From: Muribaculaceae bacterium
GTDB lineage: Bacteria > Bacteroidota > Bacteroidia > Bacteroidales > Muribaculaceae
Direction of reading: 5' to 3'
DNA: 39,666 bases
NCBI GenBank assembly: GCA_017454355.1
Contig: JAFTDD010000016.1
Coordinates: 1 to 39,666, forward strand
Under the pieces are notes generated by a model. It saw only the letters and a list, made by a program, of their open reading frames with translations. It was not told the origin of the DNA and made no database searches. This document shows positions 7,043 to 15,402 of the stretch, in pieces (within the stretch, counting starts at the first letter, position 1; each line of letters opens with the position of its first letter). Made by a program: the position numbers and the translations under genes.

Positions 7043-8725
7043 GCGGGCTGTGGTGGTGGCGCAGGAGGCGGTGGTAAGGCGTGCGGCGACGCGGGCGTAG
7101 CCGTCTAGTTGGGCACTGCGGTCGGGGCCATCGAGTAGCAGGGCGGTGAGGTGGTCGTCGATGGCGTCGACGGTGCAGTGGTGCATCAGCAGTTCGGGAA
7201 TAATGGGCTCGTCGGCGATGAGGTTTGGCAGGGTGACATACTTGCCGCTGAGCAGTTTGCTATAGAACCAGTAGGCGACGCGGCTGGCGTCCATGCGGTA
7301 GCAGGCCACCTGCGGTGTGCCGAGCAGCGCCGTCTCAAGGGTGGCGGTGCCGCTGGTGACGAGAGCCACACGGGCGTGGCGGACGAGAGTGAAAGTCAAT
7401 CCTCCTACAATAGGGACGGCCAGACCAAGGCCGGGCGCTACATTATTGAGGATGTCGCGATAGATGTCGCGGTCGACGCTCGGCGCGGCGGCGATGACGG
7501 CTTGGCAGTCGGGGTGCCTCGCGGCGGCTTGGAGCATTGACGGCAGGTTGTCGCGGATTTCTTTGAGGCGGGAGCCGGGTAAGATGGCGATGATGGGTTT
7601 GGCCGGGTCAAGACCGTGGGTGGCGCAAAACTCGTCGCGCGTGGGCATCGCGGCGACGGCCTGCTCTACCTCGGCTACAGTCGGGTTGCCAACGTAGGTG
7701 GCGCCGCCGTAGCCTTTACCGCGATAGAACTCCGGCTCAAAGGGCAGAATGCAATAAACAGCCTTGACGTAGCGCTTGATGTCCTTGACGCGCCACTGCT
7801 TCCACACCCACACTTTGGGCGAGATGAAGTAGTGGACCGGGATACCGCGGCCGGCGGCGTGTTTGGCAATCTTGAGATTGAACGACGGGTAGTCGATGAG
7901 GATGACAGCCGTGGGCTGCCAGTCGTCGATGATTTTTTTTGCGGTACGCATGAAGCCGAGGATTGCCGGCAGGTGTTTTATCACCTCGACGAAGCCCATG
8001 AAGGCCATGTCGCGGTAATGCACCTCCGGGTTTCGGCCGGCGGCGGCGGCCATCATGTCGCCTCCGAAGAAGCGCACTTGTGCCTCCGGCTGCAGCCGTC
8101 GCAGTTCGGCGATGAGGTGTGAGCCGTGGAGGTCGCCGCTTGCTTCGCCGGCAAGGATGAGGTAGCGTGGAGCCTCGCCCTGGGCGGCCAGGCCAAGGCC
8201 AGGCCCTACAATGGGAACTTTAGTTTCTTTGCGCTCGAGGGTGACAAACTCATAGTCGACGCCTTGTTCCACGTTGTTAACGGCTTGGCCTACAATCTGC
8301 CACTCGTTGGGGTCAATCTCGGGAAACCAAGTGTCGGCATCGGGAAAGGTGGCGTGAATGCGGGTGAGGTGGAGCGTGGAGGCCATTGGCAGCGCCTGAC
8401 GGTAAATCTCGCCGCCGCCGATGACCATGACCGGCGAGGGCATTGTGGCCATAGTCATGGCCTGCTCGAGGCTGTGGGCCACGCGCACTCCGTCGTAGCC
8501 GGGGTCATAGGTCTCGTTGCGAGTGACGACAATATTCTCGCGTCCGGGCAGCGGCCCCTTGGGCAGCGACTCAAAGGTGCGCCGCCCCATGACGACCGTG
8601 TGGCCCATGGTGATGGCCTTGAAACGGCGCAGGTCTTCAGGCAGGTGGCACAAAAGGGAGCCGTCACGACCGATGGCACCGTCGTCGGCTACTGCGGCTA
8701 TAATTGCTACTTCTGGTTTCATCAA
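7022..8725 (-). CDS. folA-lpxB: Dihydrofolate reductase fused to lipid-A-disaccharide synthase
   Basis: One 567-residue frame holds two whole enzymes. Residues 1-169 are dihydrofolate reductase: AIGRDGSLLCHLPEDL, VVMGRRTFESLP, ENIVVTRN, VIGGGEIYRQAL. Residues 187-567 are LpxB, which joins UDP-diacylglucosamine and lipid X in lipid A synthesis: LILAGEASGDLHGSHL, FFGGD, ISPKVWVWKQWR, YVGNPTV, LPGSRLKEI, VTSGTATLETAL. The joint (170-186) begins VPIVGPGLGLA; its DNA (TTGTAGGGCCTGGCC) matches a dispersed repeat core of this genome. No ATG, GTG or TTG lies in frame at the LpxB start, so LpxB seems to be made only as a fusion. A similar peptide (PGLGLAVPIVGG, near 431-442) lies inside LpxB where relatives are about six residues shorter. 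The last residues LTTNE come from heptamers. Confidence 0.88.
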   Translation of the reverse strand: MMKPEVAIIAAVADDGAIGRDGSLLCHLPEDLRRFKAITMGHTVVMGRRTFESLPKGPLPGRENIVVTRNETYDPGYDGVRVAHSLEQAMTMATMPSPVMVIGGGEIYRQALPMASTLHLTRIHATFPDADTWFPEIDPNEWQIVGQAVNNVEQGVDYEFVTLERKETKVPIVGPGLGLAAQGEAPRYLILAGEASGDLHGSHLIAELRRLQPEAQVRFFGGDMMAAAAGRNPEVHYRDMAFMGFVEVIKHLPAILGFMRTAKKIIDDWQPTAVILIDYPSFNLKIAKHAAGRGIPVHYFISPKVWVWKQWRVKDIKRYVKAVYCILPFEPEFYRGKGYGGATYVGNPTVAEVEQAVAAMPTRDEFCATHGLDPAKPIIAILPGSRLKEIRDNLPSMLQAAARHPDCQAVIAAAPSVDRDIYRDILNNVAPGLGLAVPIVGGLTFTLVRHARVALVTSGTATLETALLGTPQVACYRMDASRVAYWFYSKLLSGKYVTLPNLIADEPIIPELLMHHCTVDAIDDHLTALLLDGPDRSAQLDGYARVAARLTTASCATTTARLLTTNE

Positions 8726-8731
8726 TTTTTA

Positions 8732-8795
8732 TTTTATGAAAGGTTGACCGTACGCGCCGTTTCGGTCAACGGTGAACGGTAAACCTTTCATAAAA
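8732..8795. repeat. Inverted repeat between divergent folA-lpxB and cvpA-like genes
   Basis: Arms 8732-8745 and 8782-8795 are perfect 14-base reverse complements (TTTATGAAAGGTT core). A second inner pair, GTTGACCG at 8743-8750 and CGGTCAAC at 8763-8770, gives an alternative fold. The inner part has the 7-base rhythm GTTGACC / ACGGTAA also seen at 36656-36721. It starts six bases upstream of the folA ATG and may affect its expression. Confidence 0.6.
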
Positions 8796-8840
8796 AACGG
8801 ATAATTTGGCAAATGATTATAATTATCGGGCGAAAAGTAG

Positions 8841-8848
8841 TAATTTTG
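8841..8848 (+). promoter_or_regulatory. Probable -7 promoter element for the cvpA-like and sufB genes
   Basis: TAATTTTG, an exact TAnnTTTG match, 18 bases before ATG 8867. No good TTTG lies at the expected distance upstream; the nearest is 32 bases away. Confidence 0.45.
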
Positions 8849-8866
8849 CACCAAATTATTTGACTG

Positions 8867-9397
8867 ATGACATTATTTGACACAATTTTGCTTATAATAG
8901 TGCTGGCGGCCCTGGTTGTTGGCGCCAGCAAGGGATTGATAAAACAGACGGCTTCGCTGTTGAGTTGGGTGATAGGTATCGTGGTGAGCCTCTTTTTTGG
9001 CGATGTGATTACCGACCTGTTTATCCACCTCAATTCCGAGGCGGCCAATTGGCCGATGGCGTCAATCACGACCAAGGCCGTTGCGCTGAGCATTTTTTTC
9101 CTGGTTGTAACCTTGGGGTTACGGTTGCTGTCAAGGTTGCTGCGCGGATTGGTGAAAGCCACCGGCATGGGTTGTCTGGACCGCGCCGGCGGTGCCGCGC
9201 TGTTTGTCTTTAAATATACTTTCCTGCTCAGCATCATTATGAATCTGCTGATGGCTTGGAAACCCGATGCCGAGACGTTCAGAACCCGTCACGCGCTCGA
9301 CAATAAGCCCTACGAGATGACACTGGACCTGATGCCACGCGTGCTGGGCTTTGAAACGCTTCCCAGCGACTCTATTAAAGTAATTGATAAAGAGTAA
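8867..9397 (+). CDS. CvpA-family inner membrane protein
   Basis: 176 residues with four membrane segments (near residues 3-20, 33-50, 72-90 and 106-126). The first part, LFDTILLIIVLAALVVGASKGL, has the F-D-x-x-L and KG pattern of CvpA proteins, which are linked to colicin V production and envelope stress in enterobacteria; the molecular role is unsettled. It precedes sufB by 25 bases on the same strand and is probably co-transcribed. The start ATG follows a -7 element by 18 bases. The rest of the gap 8726-8866 holds the inverted repeat at 8732-8795. Confidence 0.78.
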   Translation: MTLFDTILLIIVLAALVVGASKGLIKQTASLLSWVIGIVVSLFFGDVITDLFIHLNSEAANWPMASITTKAVALSIFFLVVTLGLRLLSRLLRGLVKATGMGCLDRAGGAALFVFKYTFLLSIIMNLLMAWKPDAETFRTRHALDNKPYEMTLDLMPRVLGFETLPSDSIKVIDKE

Positions 9398-9422
9398 TTA
9401 GTAATTGGTTGAGAGTAATTTA

Positions 9423-10868
9423 ATGAGTAAAAGTAACAATAACAACAACGACATATTGAACGAGGCCGTTGGCGGCGAATACCGCTACGGCTTTGTTACC
9501 GACATCGACACCGATGTCATCCCCAAAGGGCTGAACGAGGATGTGGTTCGCCGCATTTCGTCGCTAAAAGGTGAGCCCGAGTGGCTGCTTGAACTGCGCC
9601 TGAAGGCTTATCGCCATTGGCTGACGCTCAAGCAACCCACGTGGGGCCACATCACCATGCCTGAAATAGACTTTCAAGACATCAGTTACTTTGCCGCGCC
9701 AAAAAAGAAGACGGCCACCGAGATTGACCCTGAACTGAAAAAAACATTCGACAAGTTAGGTATCCCACTTGAGGAGCAGAAACAGTTGAGCGGTATGGCG
9801 GTAGATGCCGTGATGGACAGCGTGAGCGTGCGCACCACCTATCGCGAGCGTCTGGCCGAGCAGGGCGTTATCTTCTGCTCGATGAGCGATGCCGTGCGTG
9901 ACTATCCCGATCTGGTGAAAAAATACTTAGGTTCGGTGGTGCCGTATACCGACAACTTCTATGCCGCATTGAACACCGCTGTGTTTAGCGACGGGTCGTT
10001 TGTGTATATTCCCAAAGGAGTGCGCTGCCCGATGGAACTGAGCACCTATTTCCGCATCAACGCGGCCCAAACCGGCCAGTTTGAGCGCACCCTCATTGTT
10101 GCCGACGACGACAGTTACGTGTCATATTTGGAAGGTTGCACTGCGCCGATGCGTGACGAAAATCAGCTGCATGCGGCCATCGTGGAGATTGTGGTTGAGG
10201 AGCGCGCCGAGGTAAAATACAGCACGGTGCAGAACTGGTATCCCGGTGACGAGCACGGTAACGGCGGCATCTACAATCTGGTGACCAAGCGCGCACTGTG
10301 CCGCGGCCAGCGCAGCAAGGTGTCGTGGACCCAGGTAGAAACCGGCAGCGCTGTCACATGGAAATATCCGAGTTGCGTGCTGTTGGGTGATGATAGCGTG
10401 GGTGAATTCTACAGTGTGGCTTTGACGCGCAACTGGCAGCAGGCCGACACCGGCACCAAGATGATACATCTGGGCAAACGGTCGCGCTCAACGATTGTGA
10501 GTAAAGGTATCAGTGCCGGGCATAGCCAGAACAGTTACCGCGGCTTGGTGCGCGTGTCGCCCAAGGCCGATGGCTGCCGCAACTATACTCAATGCGACAG
10601 CCTGCTGCTGAGCGATACCAGCGGCGCCCACACCTTCCCTGTGATAGACGTGGGTAACGACAGCAGCATCGTGGAGCACGAGGCCACAACGAGCAAAATC
10701 AACGAGGAGCAGATTTTCTACTGCAACCAGCGCGGCATAGACACCGAGACGGCCATTGGAATGATTGTGGGCGGCTACGCCCGCGAGGTGATGGCCAAGT
10801 TGCCGATGGAGTTTGCCGTTGAGGCTCAGCGGTTGCTGCAAGTGAGCCTTGAAGGCAGCGTAGGATAG
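9423..10868 (+). CDS. sufB: Fe-S cluster assembly scaffold SufB
   Basis: 481 residues, the usual length for SufB, the scaffold of the SufBCD complex that builds iron-sulfur clusters. Typical stretches are [54 protein letters not shown] and [20 protein letters not shown] near the C-terminus. ATG 9423 is preferred to an ATG at 9405 because the family begins shortly before [17 protein letters not shown] and because TAATTGG/TAATTAG heptamers lie just upstream. sufC, sufD and sufS, which usually follow, are absent; a hairpin and the AT-rich candidate origin come next. The gene therefore seems separated from its partners here. Confidence 0.95.
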   Translation: MSKSNNNNNDILNEAVGGEYRYGFVTDIDTDVIPKGLNEDVVRRISSLKGEPEWLLELRLKAYRHWLTLKQPTWGHITMPEIDFQDISYFAAPKKKTATEIDPELKKTFDKLGIPLEEQKQLSGMAVDAVMDSVSVRTTYRERLAEQGVIFCSMSDAVRDYPDLVKKYLGSVVPYTDNFYAALNTAVFSDGSFVYIPKGVRCPMELSTYFRINAAQTGQFERTLIVADDDSYVSYLEGCTAPMRDENQLHAAIVEIVVEERAEVKYSTVQNWYPGDEHGNGGIYNLVTKRALCRGQRSKVSWTQVETGSAVTWKYPSCVLLGDDSVGEFYSVALTRNWQQADTGTKMIHLGKRSRSTIVSKGISAGHSQNSYRGLVRVSPKADGCRNYTQCDSLLLSDTSGAHTFPVIDVGNDSSIVEHEATTSKINEEQIFYCNQRGIDTETAIGMIVGGYAREVMAKLPMEFAVEAQRLLQVSLEGSVG

Positions 10869-10886
10869 CCCACTAAATAATCGTTA

Positions 10887-10910
10887 GTTGGCGGGGCGGT
10901 GCCCGCCAAC
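10887..10910 (+). terminator. Hairpin family B, copy 2, behind sufB
   Basis: GTTGGCGGG, loop GCGGTG, CCCGCCAAC: a perfect 9-base GC-rich stem 18 bases past the sufB stop codon. CTTAAACGTT follows, not a T tract, so it is a weak terminator candidate or an RNA-stabilising structure. It shares stem and loop with hairpins at 6405 and 30501. Confidence 0.45.
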
Positions 10911-10948
10911 CTTAAACGTTAGTAGTAGGATCCTCCTCAAAAATAGAT

Positions 10949-11352
10949 GTGTGGAAAAGTGGTGGAAAACGTGTGAAAAACTTGTTGAGAAAAATTAATA
11001 ACTTTATTTGGAAAAACCGACGGAAAAATCATATAAAAAAGCCGACGGAAACTCCAAAAAAGTTATTATTTTTTTTTCGAGAAGATTTTTGCAGGGTTTT
11101 TAACAACAAAATTGAGGAAATGCGACAAAAAATTATTAACTTTGCAAGTTGTACACATGCTGTGAATAATATTTCTACATCGCTGTTATACAACAATAAA
11201 GGTTGTGTATAACCTGTGAATAAATTATTGTCATCATTTAACAAGTTAAGATGCAAGTTTTTTAACATAAAGTTATTCAACAAATTCACAGGCTATAAAA
11301 ACTATCATATAAAATTAATTTTTAAAAAATTAAAAAAACAAATAATAATAAT
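10949..11352. other. Candidate replication origin (oriC): AT-rich gap with DnaA boxes
   Basis: This 484-base gap (10869-11352) has no gene. Three exact DnaA boxes (TTATnCACA, read as TGTGnATAA) lie at 11161-11169, 11204-11212 and 11215-11223. Boxes with one mismatch lie at 10950-10958 (TGTGGAAAA), 10972-10980 (TGTGAAAAA) and, in the other direction, 11149-11157 (TTGTACACA); weaker ones are at 11273 and 11282. The last 60 bases are almost pure A and T and could be the unwinding element. CCGACGGAAA occurs twice (about 11018 and 11042). Genes run mostly minus to the left and plus to the right for 11 kb. No dnaA gene is adjacent, and hand counts of G and C give only weak skew support. The same region must also hold the nadA promoter. 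Confidence 0.5.
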
Positions 11353-12321
11353 ATGAACGTGGACAAAGGATATGTGGACGCACCCGTGGACCCGTCGCTT
11401 GACCTGCGGGCCGAGATAGCGCGCCTCAAGCGCGAGCGCGGCGCCGTGATAATGGCACATTATTATCAGCGTCCTGAAATCCAAGAATTGGCCGACGAGA
11501 TTGGCGACAGCCTGGCGTTAGCACAAAAGGCGGCCCGGACCGACGCAAAGGTGATTGTGCTGTGTGGTGTGCATTTTATGGGCGAGACGGCCAAGATATT
11601 GTGCCCGGACAAGACGGTGATTGTGCCTGACGTGAATGCCGGCTGTTCGCTTGCCGACAGTTGTCCGGCCGACGAGTTTGCTGCTTTTGTGGCAAGTCAT
11701 CCGGGCCACACTGTGATCAGTTACGTCAACACGAGCGCGGCTGTAAAGGCGGTGACCGACATTTTAGTGACGAGCAGCAACGCGTTGAAGATAGTGAACA
11801 GTTTGCCAAAGGACGAGAAAATAATTTTCGGTCCGGACCGCAATTTGGGCAATTATATAGCCGCGACAACCGGTCGCGAGATGTTGATTTGGGATGGTGC
11901 GTGCCATGTGCACGAGCAGTTCTCGCTGCAGCGCTTGCTGGAACTCAAGCGAGAGCATCCGTTTGCCAAGATATTGGTACACCCCGAGTGTCCGCGGCCG
12001 GTGCGGTTGTTAGCCAATAAGGTAGGCTCGACGCAGGCGTTGCTGGAATTTGCCGTTAGTGACGAGGCAGACGAGTTTATTGTGGCAACCGAGAGTGGCA
12101 TTATGCACGAGTTGCGTCGTCGCTGCCCGAACAAGACGTTTATCGCCGCACCTCCCGAGGACGGCACGTGTGCTTGCAACGAGTGCAACTTTATGAAGAT
12201 GATTACGCTCGAGAAACTTTACAACTCGTTGCTGTATATGGCTCCGGCAATCGAGGTTGATCAGGAGGTGGCGCGCCGCGCTGTGGTGCCCATCCGCAGG
12301 ATGTTGGAGTTGAGTAATTAG
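11353..12321 (+). CDS. nadA: Quinolinate synthase
   Basis: Condenses iminoaspartate with dihydroxyacetone phosphate to quinolinate, the second step of NAD synthesis, in the cytoplasm. 322 residues. VIMAHYYQRPEIQ (from 32) is the substrate loop. The three Cys that hold the 4Fe-4S cluster are probably Cys84 (KILCP), Cys213 (HPECP) and Cys278 (NECNFM). FGPDRNLGNYI and SGIMHELRRRCP are further family marks. It opens an 11-kb run of plus-strand genes beside the candidate origin. Its partner nadB is at 36735. The stop codon lies in heptamer-type sequence (TAATTAG). Confidence 0.95.
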   Translation: MNVDKGYVDAPVDPSLDLRAEIARLKRERGAVIMAHYYQRPEIQELADEIGDSLALAQKAARTDAKVIVLCGVHFMGETAKILCPDKTVIVPDVNAGCSLADSCPADEFAAFVASHPGHTVISYVNTSAAVKAVTDILVTSSNALKIVNSLPKDEKIIFGPDRNLGNYIAATTGREMLIWDGACHVHEQFSLQRLLELKREHPFAKILVHPECPRPVRLLANKVGSTQALLEFAVSDEADEFIVATESGIMHELRRRCPNKTFIAAPPEDGTCACNECNFMKMITLEKLYNSLLYMAPAIEVDQEVARRAVVPIRRMLELSN

Positions 12322-12352
12322 ATTTTAGATGTTAGATTTTAGATGTTAGATG
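12311..12352 (+). repeat. TTAGATG/TTAGATT heptamers that include a start codon
   Basis: Between nadA and the peroxidase gene runs a 7-base period of TTAGATT and TTAGATG. The last unit supplies the ATG (12350) of the peroxidase gene, and the run begins at the nadA stop codon. Confidence 0.7.
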
Positions 12353-12961
12353 GGACGAAGAATATTATTTTTATTAACTTTTATATTATCAATTACGACG
12401 ATTATGGCACAAGAGAATGTGTACGGTTTTACCGTGCTTGACCGCAAGGGCAACGAGGTGAACCTGGGTGAGGCATACGGCGGCAAGGTGCTGCTGATAG
12501 TGAACACTGCAACTCGCTGCGGCTTCACTCCGCAATATGAGGAATTGGAGGCTCTCTACAAACAGTATAAAGAGCAGGGCCTTGAGATTCTTGATTTCCC
12601 GTGCAACCAGTTTGGCAACCAGGCTCCGGGCAGTGATGAGGAAATTCACAGTTTCTGCCAGTTGAACTACGGCACCGAGTTCCCGCAGATGAAGAAGGTA
12701 GATGTCAATGGTGAGAACGAGTCGCCCCTGTTTGCTTATCTCAAGAGTGAGAAGGGCTTTGAGGGTTTCAATCTGGAGCACCCCATCGGCAAGTTGCTGG
12801 CCGAGATGATGGCCAAGGCCGACCCGGACTATGCTTCCAAGCCCGACATCAAGTGGAACTTCACCAAGTTTGTTATTAATCGCGAGGGCAAGGTGGTGGC
12901 TCGCTTTGAGCCCACGGCACCTATCGCCGAGGTTGAGGCTTGTGTGAAGTCACTGCTCTGA
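12350..12961 (+). CDS. Exported glutathione peroxidase-like thiol peroxidase
   Basis: 203 residues. The first 20 form a signal peptide (MGRRILFLLTFILSITTIMA, cleavage expected before QEN). The mature part is a GPx domain: VNTATRCGFTPQY with catalytic Cys57, LDFPCNQFGNQAPG with Gln87, and KWNFTKF with the active-site Trp and Asn. The Cys form and lack of selenocysteine point to a thioredoxin-dependent peroxidase that removes hydroperoxides in the periplasm. The ATG at 12350 is kept because it gives the signal peptide; a Met at 12404 would give a cytoplasmic form and cannot be ruled out. Confidence 0.9.
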   Translation: MGRRILFLLTFILSITTIMAQENVYGFTVLDRKGNEVNLGEAYGGKVLLIVNTATRCGFTPQYEELEALYKQYKEQGLEILDFPCNQFGNQAPGSDEEIHSFCQLNYGTEFPQMKKVDVNGENESPLFAYLKSEKGFEGFNLEHPIGKLLAEMMAKADPDYASKPDIKWNFTKFVINREGKVVARFEPTAPIAEVEACVKSLL

Positions 12962-12964
12962 AAA

Positions 12965-13106
12965 GTTGAGAGGTTGAGCGTTGAGAGGTTGAGCCATTTG
13001 CTATCGCGAATGGGAATAAATGTAGGGTCTGGCCGTTCCGGAGACAAATCAATTATCCCCGAGCGCGATAGCGCAAGGCTCAACCCCTCAACTCTCAACC
13101 TCTAAA
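12965..13106. repeat. Mosaic palindrome (GTTGAG/CTCAAC), element 1
   Basis: Several GTTGAG units of 7-8 bases lead into an arm ending GAGCCATTTGCTATCGCGAA, then the core TGTAGGGTCTGGCCGTTCC, then an opposing arm with GAGCGCGATAGCGCAAGG and CTCAAC units. The ends are complementary, so the whole could fold into one branched structure. Related elements lie at 25993-26188 and 35113-35336. It fills the whole gap between the peroxidase and protease genes. Confidence 0.75.
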
Positions 13107-13119
13107 CCAATAACGGATT

Positions 13120-13698
13120 ATGTGGAGTTTGATGTCGATAGTGGCACTGGCGGTGGTAGTGTTTATTCATGAGTTTGGGCACTACTTCATCGCCAAGGCG
13201 ATGGGCGTGAGGGTACTCGAGGTGCAGGTATTCTTTTTCCCGCTTGTGACATACGAGCCGGAGACAGACTCCACGACGCCTGTTGACTCGTGGCGCCGCA
13301 CGCGTTGGGTGCTTGGCTTGCTGCCTCTTGGCGGTGTGACGCAGTTTTATGACGCCGGGCCATATTCGCCGTTGAGTTTGTCGAGCAAGGCGCCGTGGCA
13401 GCGATTATTGATTTCGCTTGGCGGCATCGTGTTCAACCTTGTCACGGCGTTGGCCGTGCTCCTGTGGTGGCTGATTGGGCTTCCCCTGCCTGCACTGCTG
13501 CTCAATGTGGGGTATATATCGTTTATGCTCGCGCTGCTCAACCTTATTCCCGTCTATCCGTTGGACGGTGGGCAGGCACTGTTTATCGCCTACGAGATGG
13601 TGACCGGCCGCGCGCCGAGTGATGAGTTCCGCCGCATTGCCGGCATTGTTGGCTCTATATTCATTATTATATTTTTCTGGATACTTCCTCTTTTCTGA
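13120..13698 (+). CDS. Small M50-family (site-2 type) membrane metalloprotease
   Basis: 192 residues, almost all membrane-embedded. The zinc motif HEFGH is at residues 17-21 in the first helix, and the second metal ligand lies in PVYPLDGGQALF near residue 150. These are the hallmarks of M50 proteases that cut membrane proteins, such as RseP or SpoIVFB. It has no PDZ or CBS domain and is much shorter than RseP, so it is not the standard sigma-E protease; the substrate is unknown. The stop codon is one base from the ATG of the next gene (TGATATG), which suggests translational coupling with the nucleoside kinase. Confidence 0.85.
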   Translation: MWSLMSIVALAVVVFIHEFGHYFIAKAMGVRVLEVQVFFFPLVTYEPETDSTTPVDSWRRTRWVLGLLPLGGVTQFYDAGPYSPLSLSSKAPWQRLLISLGGIVFNLVTALAVLLWWLIGLPLPALLLNVGYISFMLALLNLIPVYPLDGGQALFIAYEMVTGRAPSDEFRRIAGIVGSIFIIIFFWILPLF

Positions 13699-13699
13699 T

Positions 13700-15379
13700 A
13701 TGACTGACGACCAATTGCAGATATATTGCAAAAACACCGGTGAGTATATAGACGTTGACGGTGGTGAGATGCTGCTAAACGTGTTTGATACAATCAAGCA
13801 GCGCTTAGGGTTCACGGCCTTGTGTGCCTACGTTAACAACTGCAACGAGGACTTGCATTATAAGATTTACGGTCCGCGGCAGGTGGAGTTTCTTGACATC
13901 ACAAGCAATAGTGGCTACAGGGTGTACACCCGTTCGCTGTGTATGGTGCTCTACAAAGCCATTAACGACCTGTATCCCGGCAAGCGGCTGACGATAGAAC
14001 ACTCGATTGGCAATGGCCATTATTGTCGCCTTAAGCATAACGGTGGCGCCGTGGTGAGTGCCAAGATAATCTCGGCAATCAAGGCTCGCATGGTCGAGAT
14101 TATCGATAAAGACATCGTGTTTCAGCGTCGCGAGCGACTGACGACCGATGTTATTGAGATGTTCCGCAAGCAAGGCTTGAACGACAAGGTGAGGTTGTTG
14201 AGCACAACATCTGAACTTTACACGGCCTATTACAAACTTGACGATGTTATCGACAGTTTTTATGGACCGTTGGTGCCCAGCACATCCTATCTCAAGGTGT
14301 TTGACCTGGTGCCGTATGAGCAAGGCATGCTGCTGATGGGTCCGGACCGCGGCAATCCGTCGGTTCCCGCTAAGGCCGTGGCGCAGCCAAAGTTGTTCAA
14401 AGCGTTTACCGACTATGTGAAGTTTAACGACATCATCGGAGTGGATGATGTGGGCACACTCAACAAGGTGATAAATGACCATCAGGCATCGTTGCTCATT
14501 AATGTTGCCGAGGCGTTGCACAACAAGATGTTTGCCAAGATAGCCGACGAGATAACGGAGCGTTATCACAATGGTGGAGCCCGCGTGGTGCTCATTGCCG
14601 GCCCGTCGAGCAGCGGCAAGACCACGAGCAGCAAGCGCTTGTCAATCCAGTTGCTCACCAATTATATAATTCCAAAGGTTATCGAACTTGACAACTACTT
14701 TGTTGACCGTCACAGGACGCCTAAGGATGAGAGTGGCAACTATGACTACGAGTCGCTTTATGCCCTCGACTTGGAGTTGTTCAACAACGATATCAAGCGT
14801 TTGCTGGACGGCGAGGAGGTTGCCTTGCCCACTTATAATTTCACCACCGGCGAGCGCGAGTATCGCGGCAACAAACTGCGTTTGGAAAAGAACGATATTC
14901 TGCTATTAGAGGGCATCCACGGCCTCAACCCGGAGTTGACGCGCCAGATACCCGAGGAGCAAAAATTCCGTTTGTTCGTCAGTTCGCTCACCACGCTCAG
15001 CATCGACGACCATAATTGGATAGGAACCTACGACAACCGATTGCTGCGGCGCATTATCCGCGACTACAAGTACCGTGGTCATAGCGCTCAGGCCACTATC
15101 GCGATGTGGCCCAGCGTGCGTCGTGGCGAGGAGAAGTGGATTATGCCGTTCCATGAGAATGCCGACGCCATGTTCAACTCGAGTTTGCTCTTTGAATTGT
15201 CGGTGATGAAAAACTATGCCGAGCCAATTTTGCGTCAGGTGCCGGTCAACTCGCCCGAATACAGTGAGGCCTACCGGTTGCTGAAATTCTTGAGTTACTT
15301 TGAGCCGCTCGACGAGAAGGAGATCCCCAGCACGAGCCTGCTGCGTGAGTTCTTGGGCGGTAGCAGTTTCCATTATTGA
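13700..15379 (+). CDS. TGS-like domain plus uridine-kinase-type nucleoside kinase
   Basis: 559 residues. The C-terminal half is a phosphoribulokinase/uridine kinase domain: Walker A GPSSSGKTT near residue 301, then ELDNYFVDRHRTP, LPTYNFTTGEREYRG and ILLLEGIHGLNP. The N-terminal half resembles the TGS and editing-like parts of threonyl-tRNA synthetase (VDGGEMLLNVFD, HSIGNGHYCRL). This pairing is standard in Bacteroidetes, where it is annotated as nucleoside or uridine kinase; the true substrate is not proven. Start 13700 is chosen over an in-frame ATG at 13619 that lies inside the protease gene; it gives the expected N-terminus and sits one base past the upstream stop. Confidence 0.88.
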   Translation: MTDDQLQIYCKNTGEYIDVDGGEMLLNVFDTIKQRLGFTALCAYVNNCNEDLHYKIYGPRQVEFLDITSNSGYRVYTRSLCMVLYKAINDLYPGKRLTIEHSIGNGHYCRLKHNGGAVVSAKIISAIKARMVEIIDKDIVFQRRERLTTDVIEMFRKQGLNDKVRLLSTTSELYTAYYKLDDVIDSFYGPLVPSTSYLKVFDLVPYEQGMLLMGPDRGNPSVPAKAVAQPKLFKAFTDYVKFNDIIGVDDVGTLNKVINDHQASLLINVAEALHNKMFAKIADEITERYHNGGARVVLIAGPSSSGKTTSSKRLSIQLLTNYIIPKVIELDNYFVDRHRTPKDESGNYDYESLYALDLELFNNDIKRLLDGEEVALPTYNFTTGEREYRGNKLRLEKNDILLLEGIHGLNPELTRQIPEEQKFRLFVSSLTTLSIDDHNWIGTYDNRLLRRIIRDYKYRGHSAQATIAMWPSVRRGEEKWIMPFHENADAMFNSSLLFELSVMKNYAEPILRQVPVNSPEYSEAYRLLKFLSYFEPLDEKEIPSTSLLREFLGGSSFHY

Positions 15380-15382
15380 CTA

Positions 15383-15402
15383 TTAACTAACGACTAACGA
15401 CT
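15383..15402 (+). repeat. CTAACGA heptamers at the start of the LytTR gene
   Basis: ACTAACGACTAACGACT runs directly up to ATG 15403. Same family as the repeats at 17925 and 7020. Confidence 0.55.

Noticed and set aside
10949-11212. A small gene (87 codons) in the AT-rich gap before nadA
   Set aside because: Lys- and Asn-rich translation expected of random AT-rich DNA; it overlaps the DnaA boxes and has no family features.
13619-13699. Nucleoside kinase starting at 13619
   Set aside because: This would overlap the M50 protease gene by 80 bases and add a residue run unlike the family; 13700 fits better.
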